NCBI GenBank assembly: GCA_022511425.1
Contig: JAFLRO010000009.1
Coordinates: 1 to 48,992, forward strand
Length of the DNA stretch: 48,992 nt
Direction: 5' to 3'
Origin: Acetatifactor sp.
GTDB lineage: Bacteria; Bacillota; Clostridia; Lachnospirales; Lachnospiraceae
The notes under the pieces are model-generated. The model was not told the origin of the DNA. It did not search any database and saw only the letters and a program-made list of their open reading frames with translations. This document shows, one piece after another, positions 34,054-43,331 of this stretch (position 1 is the stretch's first letter; each line of letters begins with the position of its first letter). The translations under genes and the position numbers were made by a program.

Positions 34054-35370
34054 CTATTTCTTTCGTTTTGCCAGCTGAATCTTACGCATGGATTTGATCT
34101 CCTGAGTCAAAGGCCGTTTGGCCGGACAGATAAAACTGCAACAGCCGCACTCGCAACACTCCATACCGTAATTGTCCAGAAATGCCTGCTCGTCAAACCG
34201 TTCCGCATAATCAGCCAGCTTGCTGGGAATCACTCTCCCGGGACACGCCTCCACACAACGGCCACAGTTAATGCAGGGACCGGGCTCCATAGCGGATACC
34301 TCGTCTTTGGTCAGCCCCACCAATGCCGTGGAGGTCTTTGTGGTAGGCACATTTAGGTCGAACATGCCAAACCCCATCATGGGACCGCCGCATATCATCT
34401 TCTCCGGGGTCACCTTAAAACCTCCGGCTGCCTCCAGAATATCCTGATAGCTGGTTCCAATCTTAACCCGGAAATTCCTGGGATTTGCAACGGCGTCTCC
34501 CGTAACAGTAACAATCCTCTCAATCAGGGGCCTTCCTTCCATCACAGCCCCGTAGACCGCCACAATAGTATCCACATTGCTCACCACGCACCCCACATCC
34601 GCCGGCAACATGGTTGAATTGATTCTCCGCCCGGTAACTGCATAAATCAGATTACGTTCGCCCCCCTGAGGGTACTTTGTCTTAAGAGCCTTCACGCTGA
34701 CTCGGGGCTCATCCTTTGTCAGCTGCTTAAGCAGCTCAATGCAGGCAGGTTTATTGTCTTCCACCGCCAGAATTCCATGAGCATTATCGAAAAGCTTCAG
34801 AATAATCTTTAAGCCCCCGATCAGCTTTTCCGGCTCCTCAAGCATCCTGCGATAATCGGAGGTAAGATACGGCTCACACTCCGCACAGTTTGCAATCACA
34901 TAGTCAATTTTCTTTGGCTCCTTAGGTGAGAGTTTCACATGAGTGGGAAATCCGGCGCCCCCCATTCCCACAATGCCTGCTTCGCGGATGATGCCCAGAA
35001 TTTCATCCCGGCTCAATTTCTCCAAAGGCGCCAGGGGATAGAATCCTACATTCTCATAAAGGCCGTCATTCTCTATCACGATGCTCATCACAATATCTCC
35101 GGTCACAACCCGTCTGGGTTCAACAGCCTTCACTGTGCCTGAAACAGATGCATAAATGGGTGCGGATACAAACCCTCCCGCCTCGGCAATCTTTTGTCCG
35201 GCCAGCACCCTGTCACCCTTGGCAACAATGGCTACAGCCGGTGCACCGATATGTTGGGATAACGGATAGACCAACTCTGCTCCCGGCGGAACATCCTGGG
35301 TGGGTTTATCCTTGGATAATTCCTTTCCGTCGTATGGATGAATCCCGCCGACAAATGTCAATTTAGCCAT
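34054..35370 (-). CDS. rnfC: Rnf complex subunit C (NADH side)
   Basis: 438-residue RnfC, the peripheral subunit linking to NAD. Residues 1-110 form a barrel-sandwich segment, followed by the nucleotide/FMN-binding fold with GIVGMGGAGFPTHVKL and VIANCAECEPYL, and two C-terminal [4Fe-4S] motifs, CINCGRCVEACPGRVIP and CCECGCCSFICPAKRPL. AAGGAAAAACTGT precedes the ATG. First gene of rnfCDGEAB, which in clostridia couples ferredoxin:NAD+ oxidoreduction to Na+ or H+ export. Confidence 0.96.
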   Translation of the reverse strand: MAKLTFVGGIHPYDGKELSKDKPTQDVPPGAELVYPLSQHIGAPAVAIVAKGDRVLAGQKIAEAGGFVSAPIYASVSGTVKAVEPRRVVTGDIVMSIVIENDGLYENVGFYPLAPLEKLSRDEILGIIREAGIVGMGGAGFPTHVKLSPKEPKKIDYVIANCAECEPYLTSDYRRMLEEPEKLIGGLKIILKLFDNAHGILAVEDNKPACIELLKQLTKDEPRVSVKALKTKYPQGGERNLIYAVTGRRINSTMLPADVGCVVSNVDTIVAVYGAVMEGRPLIERIVTVTGDAVANPRNFRVKIGTSYQDILEAAGGFKVTPEKMICGGPMMGFGMFDLNVPTTKTSTALVGLTKDEVSAMEPGPCINCGRCVEACPGRVIPSKLADYAERFDEQAFLDNYGMECCECGCCSFICPAKRPLTQEIKSMRKIQLAKRKK

Positions 35371-35490
35371 ACAGTTTTTCCTTTCCCATACAGCGCCGTA
35401 GTTCAGCGCCGGTTTTGTCGAAGAATAGAAACCTTTCTTAGATAAATATACTATTTTTTTTGATAAAATACTACTGTTTATTTAAATTTT

Positions 35491-35500
35491 GTGCTATGAT
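35491..35500 (+). promoter_or_regulatory. extended -10 promoter of the YprB-like gene
   Basis: TGCTATGAT (TG-n-TATGAT) with no recognisable -35 box. It sits in the 168-base divergent region between rnfC and the nuclease gene. The same region is very AT-rich; for rnfC only weak boxes (TATATT near 35449) can be seen. Confidence 0.45.
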
Positions 35501-35538
35501 ATTTTTGACAGGTAATTTGAAGTATAACGGAGGCAGTT

Positions 35539-36642
35539 ATGAGAATTTGTGAAGAGACTATAGAAAACTTTACTATTGCTTATCCCTTGGAAAGGCTCGC
35601 CCCGATGGAACGGGTACTCTTTATTGATATTGAAACCACCGGATTTACCGCCCGGTCCTCCTATCTTTATCTGATCGGCTGTGCCTATTATTTGGCGGGT
35701 AAATGGCGAACCATCCAGTGGATGGCAGAAGATTATAATCAGGAAGCAGAAATCTTAAAGGCCTTCTTTGAGTTTTCCAGGCGGTATCGTTACCTGGTTC
35801 ATTTCAACGGCAATAACTTTGATCTCCCCTTCATCACCCAGAAATGTCAACAGTATTCACTGCCGTACAATTTCGACATTTTCCAGGGAATTGATTTGTA
35901 CAAGCGGATATCGCCCTATAAATTTTTCCTCAGGCTGCCCAACTGTAAGCAGAAGACACTGGAACAGTTTTTAGGAATCGACCGCAAGGATGCGTTTTCA
36001 GGCGGCGAGATGATTGGTATCTATCACGATTATGTAAAAAATCCCTCAGAATTTGCTTCAAACGCCCTGTTTCTGCACAATGAAGACGACCTCAAGGGTA
36101 TGCTGAAGACTCTGCCCATACTGGCCTATTACGACCTGTTTAATCATCCCGTGCGCGCCAGAAAAGTACAAGCCAATACATACCGGGACGTAAACGGAAG
36201 CTTACGAAAGGAACTGGTCATGACACTGGTTCTGGAACAGCCTCTGCCAAAGCCCCTTTTGACCAACACAAACGGTTGCTTCTTCCGGGGCGAAGGCACA
36301 GAGGCAACCTTGAAAATTCCTATTATTGAGGAAGAATTAAAATATTATTACGCCAACTACCAGGACTACTACTACCTTCCCACAGAGGATGTGGCATTAC
36401 ATAAGTCTGTTGCCGGCTTTGTGGACACTGATCACCGTATTCCTGCTTCTGCCACTAACTGTTACACCCGTAAATTCGCCAGCTACCTTCCCCAGTGGGA
36501 TGTTCTCTTTGAGCCCTTCTTCAAGCGGGATTACAAGAGTCACGATCTATTCTTCGAGTTAACGGACGAAATGAAAAGGGATCGGCAGGCATTTTCCGAC
36601 TACGCCTCCCATGTACTGGGGATGATGGCTTCTACTTATTAA
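35539..36642 (+). CDS. YprB-like RNase H-fold exonuclease
   Basis: 367-residue protein of the YprB ribonuclease-H-like family (3'-5' exonuclease superfamily). Exo I reads FIDIETTGF (about 29-37), Exo II-like HFNGNNFDLPFI with an Asp follows (about 93-104), and the Exo III area contains HNEDDLKGML. The C-terminal half (about 210-367) is a less conserved region without a clear match. Function in vivo is not established. GGAGG 6-8 bases before the ATG. Monocistronic between rnfC and a terminator. Confidence 0.85.
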   Translation: MRICEETIENFTIAYPLERLAPMERVLFIDIETTGFTARSSYLYLIGCAYYLAGKWRTIQWMAEDYNQEAEILKAFFEFSRRYRYLVHFNGNNFDLPFITQKCQQYSLPYNFDIFQGIDLYKRISPYKFFLRLPNCKQKTLEQFLGIDRKDAFSGGEMIGIYHDYVKNPSEFASNALFLHNEDDLKGMLKTLPILAYYDLFNHPVRARKVQANTYRDVNGSLRKELVMTLVLEQPLPKPLLTNTNGCFFRGEGTEATLKIPIIEEELKYYYANYQDYYYLPTEDVALHKSVAGFVDTDHRIPASATNCYTRKFASYLPQWDVLFEPFFKRDYKSHDLFFELTDEMKRDRQAFSDYASHVLGMMASTY

Positions 36643-36684
36643 AAATTGAATTTGTGGTTCTCGATCATTCTATTTTCAGGAATC

Positions 36685-36726
36685 AAAAAACCCGTAAACA
36701 TTGAACATCAGTGTCTACGGGTTTTT
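36685..36726. terminator. bidirectional terminator
   Basis: Hairpin with arms AACCCGTA and TACGGGTT, preceded by A6 and followed by T5, so it can act for the YprB-like gene on plus and for cheR on minus. Confidence 0.88.
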
Positions 36727-36761
36727 ATTATTCATTTCATCAACAAGACTTTATGTACCTG

Positions 36762-37538
36762 TTACGGCTTCTGATAGAAGAAAGAATTCTTTCTCTCATA
36801 TCCAATTTCCTTGTAATTAATTATCTGCTCAGTACTGCCGATAAAAAGCACTCCGCCTTTTGCAAGAGAATTAAAATACTTCCGGAACACTTCGTCTTTG
36901 GCCTCCTCGGTAAAGTAAATCAACACATTCCGGCAGACGATCATATGATAATCCGTCGGATAGGTATCCTTCAGGAGATTATGCTCTTTAAATTCCACAC
37001 GGGCTTTGATTTCATCAGCAATCTTATAGGAAGGTCCCACTTTTGTAAAATACTTTGATTTCAAGTCCGCAGGTACTGACTCAACGCTCTTTTCGGCATA
37101 CAGTCCGACTTTTGCCTTAGCAATCACCTGTTTGTCTAAATCAGTTGCATATATCTTTATGCTATTTAACGGCAAATGCTTGGACAGTGCCATCACCAGG
37201 GAGTAGGGCTCGTCACCGGTGGAGCATGCAGCGCTCCAAATCTTCAGGCTTTTTCCAAATTTACTGATCAACTCGGGAATCACCTTCTCATCCATAAACT
37301 TCCACTGTTCAGGATTTCGATAAAACTCAGATACGTTGATGGTGATATAGTTGACAAATTCGTCAAACAAAGCCTTATCACTCCGCAACCCCTGTACATA
37401 CTTATCATAGCCTTCAATCTTGTGCTTTGAAATCAGGGTATCGATGCGGCGCTTCATCTGCTTTTCCTTATAACAGTTCAAATCAATCGCTGTTAATGCC
37501 AGCACTTCTTTTTTTAAATACTCATAATCGTAAGCCAT
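36762..37538 (-). CDS. cheR: CheR-type protein-glutamate methyltransferase
   Basis: 258-residue CheR, AdoMet-dependent methylation of chemoreceptor glutamates. N-terminal helical domain (about 1-75, with KEKQMKRRIDTLI), then a Rossmann methyltransferase domain with ITINVSEFYRNPEQW, IWSAACSTGDEPYSLVM and the IVCRNVLIYFT motif. No tetratricopeptide or CheB neighbour, no receptors in the window, so it is an orphan here, 73 bases after the S1 protein gene. Confidence 0.93.
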   Translation of the reverse strand: MAYDYEYLKKEVLALTAIDLNCYKEKQMKRRIDTLISKHKIEGYDKYVQGLRSDKALFDEFVNYITINVSEFYRNPEQWKFMDEKVIPELISKFGKSLKIWSAACSTGDEPYSLVMALSKHLPLNSIKIYATDLDKQVIAKAKVGLYAEKSVESVPADLKSKYFTKVGPSYKIADEIKARVEFKEHNLLKDTYPTDYHMIVCRNVLIYFTEEAKDEVFRKYFNSLAKGGVLFIGSTEQIINYKEIGYERKNSFFYQKP

Positions 37539-37611
37539 AGCAATCCATCCTGTCTTTTATTTTGATACGCCAGCTCCTGTCTGTCCACATATGCAGACAT
37601 TCTTAACAGGA

Positions 37612-38748
37612 CTATTCTGCGTCATCTTCCTGGGCTGCGATTACTGCGTCAATGTCAACGGATACCTCATCGGAATTGCTTTCCTCCGCAGTCTCAGGTG
37701 CCAGCAGTGCTTTAATGCTCAGGGAGATCTTTTTGTCAGTCTCGTTAAAGTCAACCACTTTTGCGGTGACTTCCTGGCCTACACTCAACACATCAGACGG
37801 CTTCTCGATGTGCTCCTTTGCAATCTGGGATACGTGAAGCAATGCGTCAACACCTGGTTCCAGTTCTATAAACGCGCCGAAATCAGTCATTCTGGCAACC
37901 TTTCCAGTCACCACACTGCCTGCTGCATATTTGCCGGAAGCATCTTTCCAGGGATTTGCATCCTCAAACTTAAGAGAGAGAGCAATCTTGCTTCCGCTGA
38001 TTTCCTTGATGAGTACCTTCAGAGGATCGCCAACCTTAAACACTTTCTTGGGGTGCTCCACACGTCCCCAAGACATCTCGGAGATGTGCAGCAGTCCGTC
38101 CACACCGCCCAGATCTATGAATGCTCCGAAATCAGTAACATTCTTGACGGTACCTTCAACGATATCTCCCTCTTTGATTCTCTCGAACAATTCCTTCTGA
38201 AGCTCTGCTTTCTTTGCGGAGATCAATTGCCTCCGATCTCCGATGTATCTTCTTCTCTTGGGATTGTACTCGCTGATCACGAATTCAATCTCCTGTCCCG
38301 CATACTTGGATAAATCCTTCTCGTAGGTATCGGAAACAAGGCTGGCAGGGATAAAAATCCGTACCTCATCCACGATTACGCTCAAACCGCCATCCAATAC
38401 CTGGGCAACGGTTGCTTTCAGTATCTCATGGCTGTTGTAAGCCTCTTCAATCCTCTTGTTTCCTCTGTCGGCTGCGAGGCGCTTATACGTCAATGCCACC
38501 TGACCTTCACCATCATTCACCTTCAGTATCTTTACTTCCATGGTATCGCCCGGCTTTACCACTGTAGTCAAGTCAACACTGGGATCGTTGGTATATTCGT
38601 TCTTAGTAAGGATTCCGTCTGACTTGTATCCGATATTCAAAACGATTTCATCCGGCTTCACATCTATGACCGTGCCCTCGACTACCTCTCCTGCATGTAT
38701 TGTCTTGATAGATTCTTCCAACATTTGTTCAAAAGTTAATTCTGACAT
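37612..38748 (-). CDS. rpsA: S1 RNA-binding domain protein (ribosomal protein S1 type)
   Basis: 378-residue protein with four S1 domains in tandem: about 15-85, 100-165, 190-255 and 275-345, each with the GxVxxVxdfGaFvdl-type pattern (clearest in GTVKNVTDFGAFIDLGGVDG and GKVARMTDFGAFIELEPGVD). An acidic tail follows. This short four-domain form is typical of Firmicute S1 homologues. I start at the ATG 38748, which has GAGGAGG 9-10 bases upstream. That start lies 20 bases inside the end of ispH in another frame, so the two are translationally coupled. Confidence 0.92.
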   Translation of the reverse strand: MSELTFEQMLEESIKTIHAGEVVEGTVIDVKPDEIVLNIGYKSDGILTKNEYTNDPSVDLTTVVKPGDTMEVKILKVNDGEGQVALTYKRLAADRGNKRIEEAYNSHEILKATVAQVLDGGLSVIVDEVRIFIPASLVSDTYEKDLSKYAGQEIEFVISEYNPKRRRYIGDRRQLISAKKAELQKELFERIKEGDIVEGTVKNVTDFGAFIDLGGVDGLLHISEMSWGRVEHPKKVFKVGDPLKVLIKEISGSKIALSLKFEDANPWKDASGKYAAGSVVTGKVARMTDFGAFIELEPGVDALLHVSQIAKEHIEKPSDVLSVGQEVTAKVVDFNETDKKISLSIKALLAPETAEESNSDEVSVDIDAVIAAQEDDAE

Positions 38749-39577
38749 AATTTTGAACCTCCTCAATTAATTTATTCGGGGTGGAAGCCCCCGCAGTAAT
38801 ACCCACCAGGCGAACAGCTTTAGGCAGTTCTAAATGCAAGTCATCCAGTGTCTGTATAAAATAGGTCTTTGCACACTCCTCACGGCATATATCATAAAGC
38901 TTCCTAGTATTGGAACTGTGCCTGCCTCCTATTACAATCATTACGTCAGCTTCCGCGGCCAATGTTCCTGCCGCCCGCTGCCTATCTTCTGTGGCATTAC
39001 AAATGGTATTGACAGCACTACTATTGTAACCTTTTTTTTCAAAAATTTCAACCATATAATGAAATTTATTGTAGTTATATGTCGTTTGAGCGACCACACA
39101 AAGTTTTTTTCCCTCAGGCGGAACAAATTTTTCAGCATCCTCAGGCTCCTCAAGCACAGTGACATCACCATGGCACCAGCCAACGATGCCCTCTACCTCC
39201 GGGTGGCCCGCATTACCAATGACCACAATATGGCTTCCGGCCTCACTCTCCTGTTCCACAATTCTGTGAATACGTTTAACAAAGGGACATGTGGCATCAA
39301 TGCACTCCAGACCTTTCGTCTCTAAAAGACGGTAAATCTCCTCCGGAACTCCATGAGCACGGATAATGACACTGCCGGAAGTAAGCTGTTCCAACTCTTC
39401 TTTGGTTTCCAGCACCTTGACCCCCATCTGTCCCAGTTCCTTCACCACTTCCTCATTGTGAACGATTGGACCATAGGTATATATAGTTTTCCCAGTTTTT
39501 ACCTGCTCATACACGGTATCCACCGCCCGACGGACACCAAAGCAGAAACCTGCATGTTCTGCCAGCTTTGTCTCCAT
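38729..39577 (-). CDS. ispH: 4-hydroxy-3-methylbut-2-enyl diphosphate reductase
   Basis: 282-residue IspH (LytB), last step of the MEP isoprenoid pathway, giving IPP and DMAPP. The three cysteines of the Fe-S cluster are present: Cys12 in HAGFCFGVRRAVD, Cys97 in IDATCPFV, Cys193 in NTICNATEDRQ. Other motifs are GPIVHNEEVV and IRAHGVP. ATG at 39577 follows AAGGAGG by 10 bases; the longer frame from 39670 has no ribosome binding site and adds residues not found in IspH. In several clostridia IspH and S1 are fused; here they are separate overlapping genes. Confidence 0.95.
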   Translation of the reverse strand: METKLAEHAGFCFGVRRAVDTVYEQVKTGKTIYTYGPIVHNEEVVKELGQMGVKVLETKEELEQLTSGSVIIRAHGVPEEIYRLLETKGLECIDATCPFVKRIHRIVEQESEAGSHIVVIGNAGHPEVEGIVGWCHGDVTVLEEPEDAEKFVPPEGKKLCVVAQTTYNYNKFHYMVEIFEKKGYNSSAVNTICNATEDRQRAAGTLAAEADVMIVIGGRHSSNTRKLYDICREECAKTYFIQTLDDLHLELPKAVRLVGITAGASTPNKLIEEVQNYVRINF

Positions 39578-39695
39578 AACACGCCAGCCTCCTTCAGTGT
39601 GCTGTACCAAACACATCTCGCCCGATAATCTGTCTGCTTTCTCATATGCTGAGTTGTTGCTTTCAGTCATTCAGTAATGTGCTTAATCGCTATGC

Positions 39696-40364
39696 TCAGT
39701 TTTGTCTTTCCAGACACAGCTGAACAAGGCGATGAATCACTTCCTCCACAGTCATCAGAGAGGTGTCGACCAGCACGGCATCCTCAGCCTGGCGCAGTGG
39801 CGAAGTTTCCCGGTGCATATCCCGGTAATCCCGCTCCTCAATATCAGCCTGAATTTTTTGCAGATCACAGACCTGTCCTTTTGCTGCCAGCTCATCATAA
39901 CGGCGTTTTGCCCTGACGGCGCTGTCCGCAGTCAGATATACCTTGAGCTGCGCATTAGGCAGCACACAGGTACCGATATCCCTTCCATCCATAATACAAT
40001 CACTGGAAGCCGCAAGATTTTGCTGCAGTTCCACCATCTTCTCTCTCACTTTGGGAATGGTACTGATCACAGAAGTAGCATTTCCCACTTCCTCGGTGCG
40101 CAGATATGGATTGACATTATCCCCATTAAGCATCACCACCTGCTCACCGTCCTGATAGCATATAGATATGTCCGCGCTGCAACACTTTTCAATCACCGCA
40201 TCCGTATCACTCGGATCTATGTTGTTTCTCAATACAAGCAAAGCCATAGCCCTGTACATGGCTCCTGTGTCCACATAAATCAGGTTCAGCTGTTTCGCCA
40301 CCGCCTTTGCAATAGTGCTCTTACCTGCACCTGCTGGTCCGTCAACTGCTACATTAAAGCTCAT
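39696..40364 (-). CDS. cmk: (d)CMP kinase
   Basis: 222-residue cytidylate kinase phosphorylating CMP and dCMP with ATP. P-loop DGPAGAGKSTIA (about 8-19), YVDTGAMYRAMA, the NMP-binding region, MDGRDIGTCVLP and a KVYLTADSAVRAKRR LID region. ATG at 40364 follows GGAGGGAGAAGG; the frame reaching 40436 has no site. Order flavoprotein-cmk-ispH-S1 is a common clostridial arrangement. Confidence 0.96.
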   Translation of the reverse strand: MSFNVAVDGPAGAGKSTIAKAVAKQLNLIYVDTGAMYRAMALLVLRNNIDPSDTDAVIEKCCSADISICYQDGEQVVMLNGDNVNPYLRTEEVGNATSVISTIPKVREKMVELQQNLAASSDCIMDGRDIGTCVLPNAQLKVYLTADSAVRAKRRYDELAAKGQVCDLQKIQADIEERDYRDMHRETSPLRQAEDAVLVDTSLMTVEEVIHRLVQLCLERQN

Positions 40365-40399
40365 ACCCCTTCTCCCTCCTGAGTGCATATTATTCTCGT

Positions 40400-40424
40400 G
40401 GAGAACGCTTTTCTTGCGTTCTCC
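40400..40424 (-). repeat. hairpin between flavoprotein gene and cmk (second)
   Basis: Perfect 9-bp arms GGAGAACGC and GCGTTCTCC with a 7-base loop. No T-run on the minus strand after it. Forms a tandem pair with the larger hairpin at 40437-40477. Confidence 0.7.
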
Positions 40425-40436
40425 TAGGCGAAACAT

Positions 40437-40477
40437 AGTTGTTCTTAGGCGGTGTCCTTTGCCGCCTTAGAACAACT
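40437..40477 (-). repeat. long hairpin across the flavoprotein stop codon (first)
   Basis: 16-base arms at 40437-40452 and 40462-40477 with one mismatch and a 9-base loop. The arm at 40462-40477 includes the last codons and TAA stop of the flavoprotein gene. No T-run follows, so it is likely an RNA 3'-end stabiliser or processing site. Confidence 0.7.
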
Positions 40478-41771
40478 TTTCGCCTTGTGTGCTTTGTCCG
40501 GCCAAATGCCCTGTAGACCAGGCGATCTGCAGGTTAAAGCCACCCGTCAGCGCGTCCAGGTCCAACACCTCGCCGGCAAAATACAGCCCTTTTACCTTTT
40601 TTGACGCCATAGTAGACGGATTGACTTCCTTCACGGAAACACCGCCCCTTGTGATAATTGCCTCCTCATATCCCCTGGTTCCCTTCAACGTCAGGGGAAG
40701 ATTCTTGATCAGCGAGACAAAATTCCTTCGTTCTTCCCGGCCTATCTCATTTACCTTTTTCTCGGGCAGAATACCGGACAACTTCACCATCACCGGAATC
40801 AGCTTTGCAGGAAACAGTCCTCCCAGAATGTTTTTGAATTGTCTGTTTTTATTATCCTCAAAATCCCGCAGCAGACGCCTGTCCAACTGCTCCGGATCCA
40901 TTGCCGGCTTTAAGTCTATATACAGCATAGCTTCACCGAGAACCCTACTCCCCTGTTTTCCATTCCTCCGTCCAAAATAACTGCTGGCGGAAAGAACTAA
41001 CGGCCCGCTGACGCCGAAATGGGTAAACAGGAGTTCTCCAAATCCCCGATACACTTCTTTGCCGTCTTCAATAAGTCTTGCCTCTACATTTCGCAGGGAA
41101 AGTCCCATCAGCTCCCTGCACCAGCTCTCCCTCACAATAAAGGGCACCAGCCCGGGACTTAACTCCGCCACAGTATGACCTGCAGCCTTTGCAAATGCAT
41201 ATCCGTCGCCGGTAGAACCGGTGGAGGGATACGAAAGACCGCCGGTGCAGACAATCACGTTGGATGCTTTTAGAACACTTCCGTTCGAAAGCGTAACACC
41301 GGTTATTCTTTTTCTCCCGTCTGATATCTCGTCCAGGGGGATTGCATCCCCCAATAAAAGTCCTTTTACCTCTGTGTTCAGCAGAATCTCCACTCCACGT
41401 TTTTTTAGTTCCCGCTGGAAGGCAGCTATCACATCGGAGGAATGGTCTGACTGAGGAAAGATCCTGTCTCCCCTTTCCGTCTTTAAAGGACATCCTGCTT
41501 TTGTCAGCCAGTCCATTAAGGCTGTGTTATCAAAATTATAAAATGCACTGTAAAGAAATTTGCTGTTGGTGCAGACATTCGCAAAAAAAGCCTCCATATC
41601 CGCCCCATTGGTCACATTACAGCGACCCTTTCCGGTGATGAACAGCTTTTTTCCCAATTTTTCATTCTTCTCTATAATGGTCACTGCCGAACCGGTGTCC
41701 GCAGCTGCCACAGCAGCCATCATCCCAGCTGCACCACCCCCTATGACAAGCACTCTATTTATTTCCTTCAT
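40467..41771 (-). CDS. HI0933/YhiN-family flavoprotein
   Basis: 434-residue NAD(P)/FAD-dependent oxidoreductase of the HI0933 family (also annotated aminoacetone oxidase). FAD-binding motif VIGGGAAGMMAAVAAAD at the N-terminus, KLFITGKGRCNVTN, CTGGLSYPSTGSTGDGYAFA, and the C-terminal MASKKVKGLYFAGEVLDLDALTGGFN-type block (split here as GLYFAGEVLDLDALTGG). Physiological substrate unknown. ATG at 41771 follows GGAGGGAGCAGG; it overlaps the end of the RpiR gene by 17 bases. Confidence 0.9.
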   Translation of the reverse strand: MKEINRVLVIGGGAAGMMAAVAAADTGSAVTIIEKNEKLGKKLFITGKGRCNVTNGADMEAFFANVCTNSKFLYSAFYNFDNTALMDWLTKAGCPLKTERGDRIFPQSDHSSDVIAAFQRELKKRGVEILLNTEVKGLLLGDAIPLDEISDGRKRITGVTLSNGSVLKASNVIVCTGGLSYPSTGSTGDGYAFAKAAGHTVAELSPGLVPFIVRESWCRELMGLSLRNVEARLIEDGKEVYRGFGELLFTHFGVSGPLVLSASSYFGRRNGKQGSRVLGEAMLYIDLKPAMDPEQLDRRLLRDFEDNKNRQFKNILGGLFPAKLIPVMVKLSGILPEKKVNEIGREERRNFVSLIKNLPLTLKGTRGYEEAIITRGGVSVKEVNPSTMASKKVKGLYFAGEVLDLDALTGGFNLQIAWSTGHLAGQSTQGEKLF

Positions 41772-42690
41772 CCTGCTCCCTCCGGAGGGAATAATTGAGG
41801 ATCGGCTCATCATCTATGAAATTGATCTCATCATTCAAATATACCTGATAATTGTTCCAGGTATCTTCCAACATCTCCAGATTTTTTCTCACATCCTGGG
41901 GGCATTTCAGACACAATGCCACAACCAGGGCGTTTATAACACTCAAAGGAGCCACAAGGGAATCCACGATGGACACCATATCACTCCTGGCCAAAAGGTT
42001 ACAGGAGGAATAAAGGCTCATGGGAGAATGGGTGGAGTCCGTGATGGCAATCACTTTAGCATTCCTGTCATTGGCAAATTCCATGGCTTTTAGTGTGCGC
42101 ATGGAATATCTGGGAAAACTGATTCCGATAAAGCAGTCTTTCTCATGAATGCGAATCATCTGCTCAAACGTTTCGCTTACACTGGTTGTCTTTAAGAGGA
42201 TCACGCCGCCTCTGATCATGTTCAGGTAAAAGTGAAGAAATTCCGCCAAGGGTTCATTACTGCGAAGCCCCATGACATAGATGGTTTCCGCCTCCAGAAT
42301 AGTGTTTACCGCAGATTCAAAGGCCGCCGGGTCCAGATTGTCGATAGTGTGCTGAAGTTTTTCTATATCAGCTGTTATCACAGACGCAAGTACTTCCGAT
42401 TGAGAACTCCTTCCATACTTGGCATCCATCTTCTGAATGCTGCTCAGCTTTCCCTTCACACAGTCCTCCAGGGCTTTCTGAAATTCCGGATAGCCCTCGT
42501 AGCCTATCCCGAAGGCAAAGCGAACTACCGTGGATTCACTGATTCCCAGAGTCTCCCCCAGCTTTGCTGCGGTCATGAACACAGCCTGATCGTAGTGTTC
42601 GGAAATATAGGAGGCAATGGCCTTGTGGCTCTTGCTCATCTTGCCGAAACGCTCGGATATTCTGCTTAATATGTCATACTGTTTTTCCAT
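41755..42690 (-). CDS. MurR/RpiR family transcriptional regulator
   Basis: 311-residue regulator. N-terminal RpiR-type helix-turn-helix (about 1-77; ETLGISESTVVRFAFGIGYEGYPEFQ) and a C-terminal SIS sugar-phosphate-binding domain (about 125-260; IYVMGLRSNEPLAEFLHFYL, FIGISFPRYSMRTLKAMEFA). RpiR proteins sense phosphosugars and often control nearby sugar or muramic-acid genes; none is adjacent, so its regulon is not evident. Overlaps the flavoprotein gene. Confidence 0.92.
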   Translation of the reverse strand: MEKQYDILSRISERFGKMSKSHKAIASYISEHYDQAVFMTAAKLGETLGISESTVVRFAFGIGYEGYPEFQKALEDCVKGKLSSIQKMDAKYGRSSQSEVLASVITADIEKLQHTIDNLDPAAFESAVNTILEAETIYVMGLRSNEPLAEFLHFYLNMIRGGVILLKTTSVSETFEQMIRIHEKDCFIGISFPRYSMRTLKAMEFANDRNAKVIAITDSTHSPMSLYSSCNLLARSDMVSIVDSLVAPLSVINALVVALCLKCPQDVRKNLEMLEDTWNNYQVYLNDEINFIDDEPILNYSLRREQDEGNK

Positions 42691-42734
42691 TCTTTCAATT
42701 AACCCCTATAGCCGTAAACTGCATCACAAATCGA

Positions 42735-43289
42735 TCAGCGTGCTGAGGCAAAGGCCTGATAGGAGCGCTCCAGCAGCTCCTGAGTCTGGACATCGGACAA
42801 GTCATAATCACCCGTCAACGTCATGCATGCCGCGCCGTGGATAAAGATCCACATCTTCATGAACAAATCACTGGGGTCAGGACATCCTGCCGCCTTGGCC
42901 ATATTGATCTCGTAGACCACATTGCCATCTTTTCCGTTCAAGAGTTCATACATACTCTTCCGCTTTGGCCCGCTTGTCACAAAGAGAAGCTCAAACAGGT
43001 GCCTCTCTTCCCTGGCAAAAGCAATATATGCCATTCCCAGATTCACAAAAGGAGCTTTGCCCGTTCTGGGATAAAGTCCGTAATAGTCTTGGAAAAAGCC
43101 TGCCGCCTTGCTGTAGACAGCACTCCACAACTCGTCCATATTCTTATATACGCGAAAAATAGGCTGTGTAGAACAACCGGCTTTTGCCGCCACCTTCCTG
43201 GCAGTCACATTGATAAAGCCCTCCTCCCGGGTCATCGCAAACGCGGTGTCCAGGATCATCTGCATGGTTATTGTTTCTTTACGGGCCAT
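42735..43289 (-). CDS. TetR/AcrR family regulator
   Basis: 184-residue TetR-type repressor. N-terminal helix-turn-helix about 8-50 (MILDTAFAMTREEGFINVTA, then GCSTQPIFRVYKNMDEL), with a variable C-terminal ligand domain (WIFIHGAACMTLTGDYDLSD) of the WHG type. Its promoter overlaps a perfect palindrome (43332-43345), strongly suggesting autorepression. It heads the leftward run that continues with rpiR 44 bases later. Ligand unknown. Confidence 0.9.
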   Translation of the reverse strand: MARKETITMQMILDTAFAMTREEGFINVTARKVAAKAGCSTQPIFRVYKNMDELWSAVYSKAAGFFQDYYGLYPRTGKAPFVNLGMAYIAFAREERHLFELLFVTSGPKRKSMYELLNGKDGNVVYEINMAKAAGCPDPSDLFMKMWIFIHGAACMTLTGDYDLSDVQTQELLERSYQAFASAR

Positions 43290-43331
43290 AAACTTACCTT
43301 TCCTTCCTTGGTATCAGTTAATGAAACATTT

